DNA of 5,345 nt from Ignavibacteriales bacterium (GTDB taxonomy: Bacteria; Bacteroidota; Ignavibacteria; Ignavibacteriales; Ignavibacteriaceae): positions 1 to 5,345 of the forward strand of contig JAGUXE010000111.1 of assembly GCA_020061995.1 (NCBI GenBank), given 5' to 3'. Positions within the stretch are counted from its first letter, which is position 1; the number at the start of each line of letters is the position of its first letter. This document shows, piece by piece, positions 5,058 to 5,345 of this stretch. A program made the position numbers and the translations under genes. Below the pieces are notes generated by a model. The model saw only the letters and a program-made list of their open reading frames with translations. It was not told where the DNA came from and made no database searches.

Positions 5058-5345
5058 ATGTCCTTAAACTTGATAACTAAACTGTTAGTTTTATTATTAC
5101 TCTCGTTACTCTTTACTGCGGTGAGTTGTAATAAGCCGACAGAGCCTAATGAACAACCTATTAACTATCCAAATAAAATTACTGTTTCAGATATTTATTG
5201 CACAGAACTTTGGCTTAATGTTAATACAAATGATAATAACCTCCTTAACGATACACTAATACTTAGAACTGAAAGTGAAATCTTACTTGAGTTCTTAACT
5301 GCATCTCCTCAAAAAGAGATTTATATAGATAGCTTATCCCCCGGC
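5058..5345 (+). CDS. N-terminal part of a lipoprotein, possibly with a fibronectin-III-like domain; 3' truncated by window edge
   Basis: The first 96 codons are visible and the frame is open to the window end. Residues 1-24 are a lipoprotein signal peptide: MSLNLITK, a hydrophobic run LLVLLLLSLLFTAV and a cysteine at 24 in the lipobox-like AVSC, where lipidation would anchor the protein in the envelope. A short flexible stretch follows (NKPTEPNEQPINYPN). From about residue 39, ITVSDIYCTELWLNVN, then DTLILRT, then EIYIDSLSPG, the spacing and pattern resemble the start of a fibronectin type III-like beta sandwich as found in envelope proteins of this group; this is inference from pattern. The downstream part decides the function and is not seen. 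The gene has its own promoter and starts after the broken repeat unit D. Compared with its neighbours its base use is not unusual. Confidence 0.8.
   Translation, partial: MSLNLITKLLVLLLLSLLFTAVSCNKPTEPNEQPINYPNKITVSDIYCTELWLNVNTNDNNLLNDTLILRTESEILLEFLTASPQKEIYIDSLSPG

Overview
The window looks like a piece of chromosome from an AT-rich member of the Bacteroidota/Chlorobi/Ignavibacteria group, most likely an ignavibacterium. The evidence is a type IX secretion (T9SS) C-terminal sorting domain with the YPNPFNP motif, a signal-peptide/TPR/histidine-kinase architecture common in that group, a lipoprotein behind a TAnnTTTG-type promoter, and weak or absent Shine-Dalgarno sequences. The taxonomic call is inference from these features.

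Left part (1-3280). The window opens in the 3' end of a gene for a secreted T9SS cargo protein, which closes with a clean intrinsic terminator. Facing it on the minus strand is a complete 742-residue TPR sensor histidine kinase with no response regulator beside it. Behind the kinase start is a scar: a minus-strand terminator, a possible C-terminal remnant of a minus-strand gene, and a short 88%-identical duplicate of the T9SS gene tail with its own plus-strand terminator. I read this as the remains of two divergent genes that lost their 5' parts.

Middle part (3291-4860). A complete 153-residue Y1 (HUH) transposase of the IS200/IS605/REP-associated type lies among copies of an elaborate palindromic repeat. 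Each full unit is about 255 bp and carries four 13-nt hairpins (5-bp stem, 3-nt loop). Their spacing is fixed: about 40 bp between hairpins 1 and 2, 106-111 bp between 2 and 3, and 40-41 bp between 3 and 4. The outer and inner hairpins are also reverse complements of each other, so the unit is a large imperfect inverted repeat. Unit A lies upstream of the transposase, unit B starts right after its stop codon, and units C and D (half) follow head to tail. All 14 hairpins keep perfect stems, while loops vary in three of them and one stem position is changed on both sides in every third hairpin. This transposase-plus-repeat array is the most interesting object in the window.

Right part (4861-5345). 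Unit D is cut at 4860/4861 by unrelated sequence that begins with a different strong hairpin. A Bacteroidota-type promoter and the first 96 codons of a lipoprotein, possibly with a fibronectin-III-like domain, complete the window. The kinase, the lipoprotein and the T9SS protein all act at the cell envelope, but nothing in the sequence shows that they work together.
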